In this document: positions 5,565-6,013 of the stretch, piece after piece
Layout: each line of letters opens with the position of its first letter
How positions within the stretch are numbered: position 1 is the first letter of the stretch
Source of the DNA: Phycisphaeraceae bacterium
GTDB lineage: Bacteria > Planctomycetota > Phycisphaerae > Phycisphaerales > Phycisphaeraceae
DNA length: 6,013 bases
Reading direction: 5' to 3'
Assembly: GCA_007119405.1 (NCBI GenBank)
Contig: SKPT01000463.1
Coordinates: 1 to 6,013 of the forward strand
Position numbers and translations under genes: made by a program
Notes under the pieces: model-generated
What the model saw: only the letters and a program-made list of their open reading frames with translations
Told to the model about the DNA's origin: nothing
The model's database searches: none

Positions 5565-5650
5565 GGGTGCCACGACATGTTCCGAAGGGCAAGCCGTGGG
5601 CTTGTCGACGATCGCACGGCTTGCTGCTTCGCGGTCAGGCCGTGGCCCCC
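5565..5650. repeat. Nested long hairpin element downstream of greA
   Basis: The core is a perfect 10-bp inverted repeat GCAAGCCGTG (5589-5598) / CACGGCTTGC (5615-5624) with a 16-base loop. It is extended outward by CGAAG (5583-5587) / CTTCG (5627-5631) across a small bulge, and again by GCCACG (5569-5574) / CGTGGC (5641-5646) and GGG/CCC. The loop contains GTCGAC and CGATCG palindromes. No T run follows on either side, so a stabilising hairpin or a dispersed repeat fits better than a simple terminator. It starts 22 bases beyond the greA stop. Confidence 0.6.
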
Positions 5651-5672
5651 ACCTTTCCGAGCGTGCCTTGTC

Positions 5673-6013
5673 TCACCCTACGATCTCGACGATCTCGAAG
5701 CGCTTCTCGCCCCGCGGCAGGTTCACCTTGACGACTTCGCCGACGCGGGCCTTGAGCAGGGCCTCGCCCATCGGGCTGGCGGTGGTGACCTCGATCTCGT
5801 CGGCGTCGAACCGGCCGGACGCTTCGCCCACGAGCTTGTACAGGTCCTCGGAGTCGTCGTCGAGGTCGCGCAGGCGGACGGTGGCGCCGAGAAAGACCAT
5901 GTCCTCGGGCACGTCGAGGTCGTCGGCGACCTTGGCGGACTTGAGCCGGGCCTCGAGCCGGCGAATCTCCGCCTCCATCAGGCCCTGCTCCTCGCGGGCG
6001 GCGTGGTACTCGG
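5673..6013 (-). CDS. greA: Transcription elongation factor GreA (5' end missing)
   Basis: GreA binds RNA polymerase in the secondary channel and stimulates cleavage of backtracked RNA, allowing elongation to resume. The visible part is 112 complete codons and runs off the right edge. It opens with EYHAAREEQGLMEAEIRRLEARL, the end of the coiled-coil arm, which matches the GreA signature (E. coli NAEYHAAREQQG). It continues into the C-terminal FKBP-like domain: VFLGATVRLRDLD, SPMGEALLKARVGEVVKVNLPRG and the terminal FEIVEIVG. The acidic tip residues of the arm (the GDLKEN region) lie outside the window. An ATG at 5978 opens the frame inside the window but falls within the conserved arm, so it is not the start. 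At a typical length of about 158 residues, roughly 45 are missing. The TGA stop is at 5673-5675. GreB is an alternative, but the EYHAAREEQG and C-terminal sequences favour GreA. Confidence 0.93.
   Translation of the reverse strand, partial: EYHAAREEQGLMEAEIRRLEARLKSAKVADDLDVPEDMVFLGATVRLRDLDDDSEDLYKLVGEASGRFDADEIEVTTASPMGEALLKARVGEVVKVNLPRGEKRFEIVEIVG

Larger units (their letters stand above)
5326..5672. other. Intergenic region, greA to TPR gene
   Basis: These 347 bases have no gene I can support. From the greA side they hold a long nested hairpin (5565-5650), a short G/C-run hairpin (5527-5546), and an AT-richer stretch (about 5400-5500) that is the likely promoter and leader region of the TPR gene. 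A 67-codon frame starting TTG at 5525 reads through the leader on the - strand and ends in an ATGA overlap with the TPR start. It has no ribosome site or family features and is not called. Confidence 0.5.

Noticed and set aside
5504..5731. 75-codon + strand frame across the long hairpin into greA
   Set aside because: It is encoded mostly by the inverted repeat and the antisense of the greA end, so it is not a plausible gene.

Overview
The window looks like chromosomal DNA from a very GC-rich bacterium. A planctomycete, possibly of the Phycisphaerae, is my best guess. It rests on base composition, on the two TAAAAT promoter-like boxes, and on the N-terminal module of the large secreted TPR protein, which resembles proteins I associate with that phylum. 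No marker here proves it. The base composition also produces many long antisense and out-of-frame reading frames, which I have left out.

Layout. On the + strand lie an AlaC-like alanine aminotransferase (114-1319) and the signal recognition particle GTPase Ffh (1546-3063), separated by a 226-base gap. That gap carries two near-identical palindromic units in opposite orientation, and then a TAAAAT box and Shine-Dalgarno for ffh. From the right, on the - strand, come the 3' two-thirds of greA (5673-6013, cut by the window edge), a secreted TPR protein of 608 residues (3499-5325), and a small two-helix membrane protein of 82 residues (3230-3478). The last two are 20 bases apart and probably share a transcript. 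They converge on ffh across a gap of about 170 bases containing inverted repeats. The 347-base gap between greA and the TPR gene holds an AT-richer leader upstream of the TPR gene and a long nested hairpin (5565-5650).

Functionally this is mostly a housekeeping stretch: amino acid metabolism (AlaC), co-translational membrane targeting (Ffh) and rescue of backtracked RNA polymerase (GreA). The genes do not form an evident pathway. The less familiar parts are the secreted TPR protein with its conserved-looking N-terminal module, its small membrane-protein neighbour, and the intergenic palindromic elements, which look like dispersed repeats. I see no defence, mobile or CRISPR system in the window.
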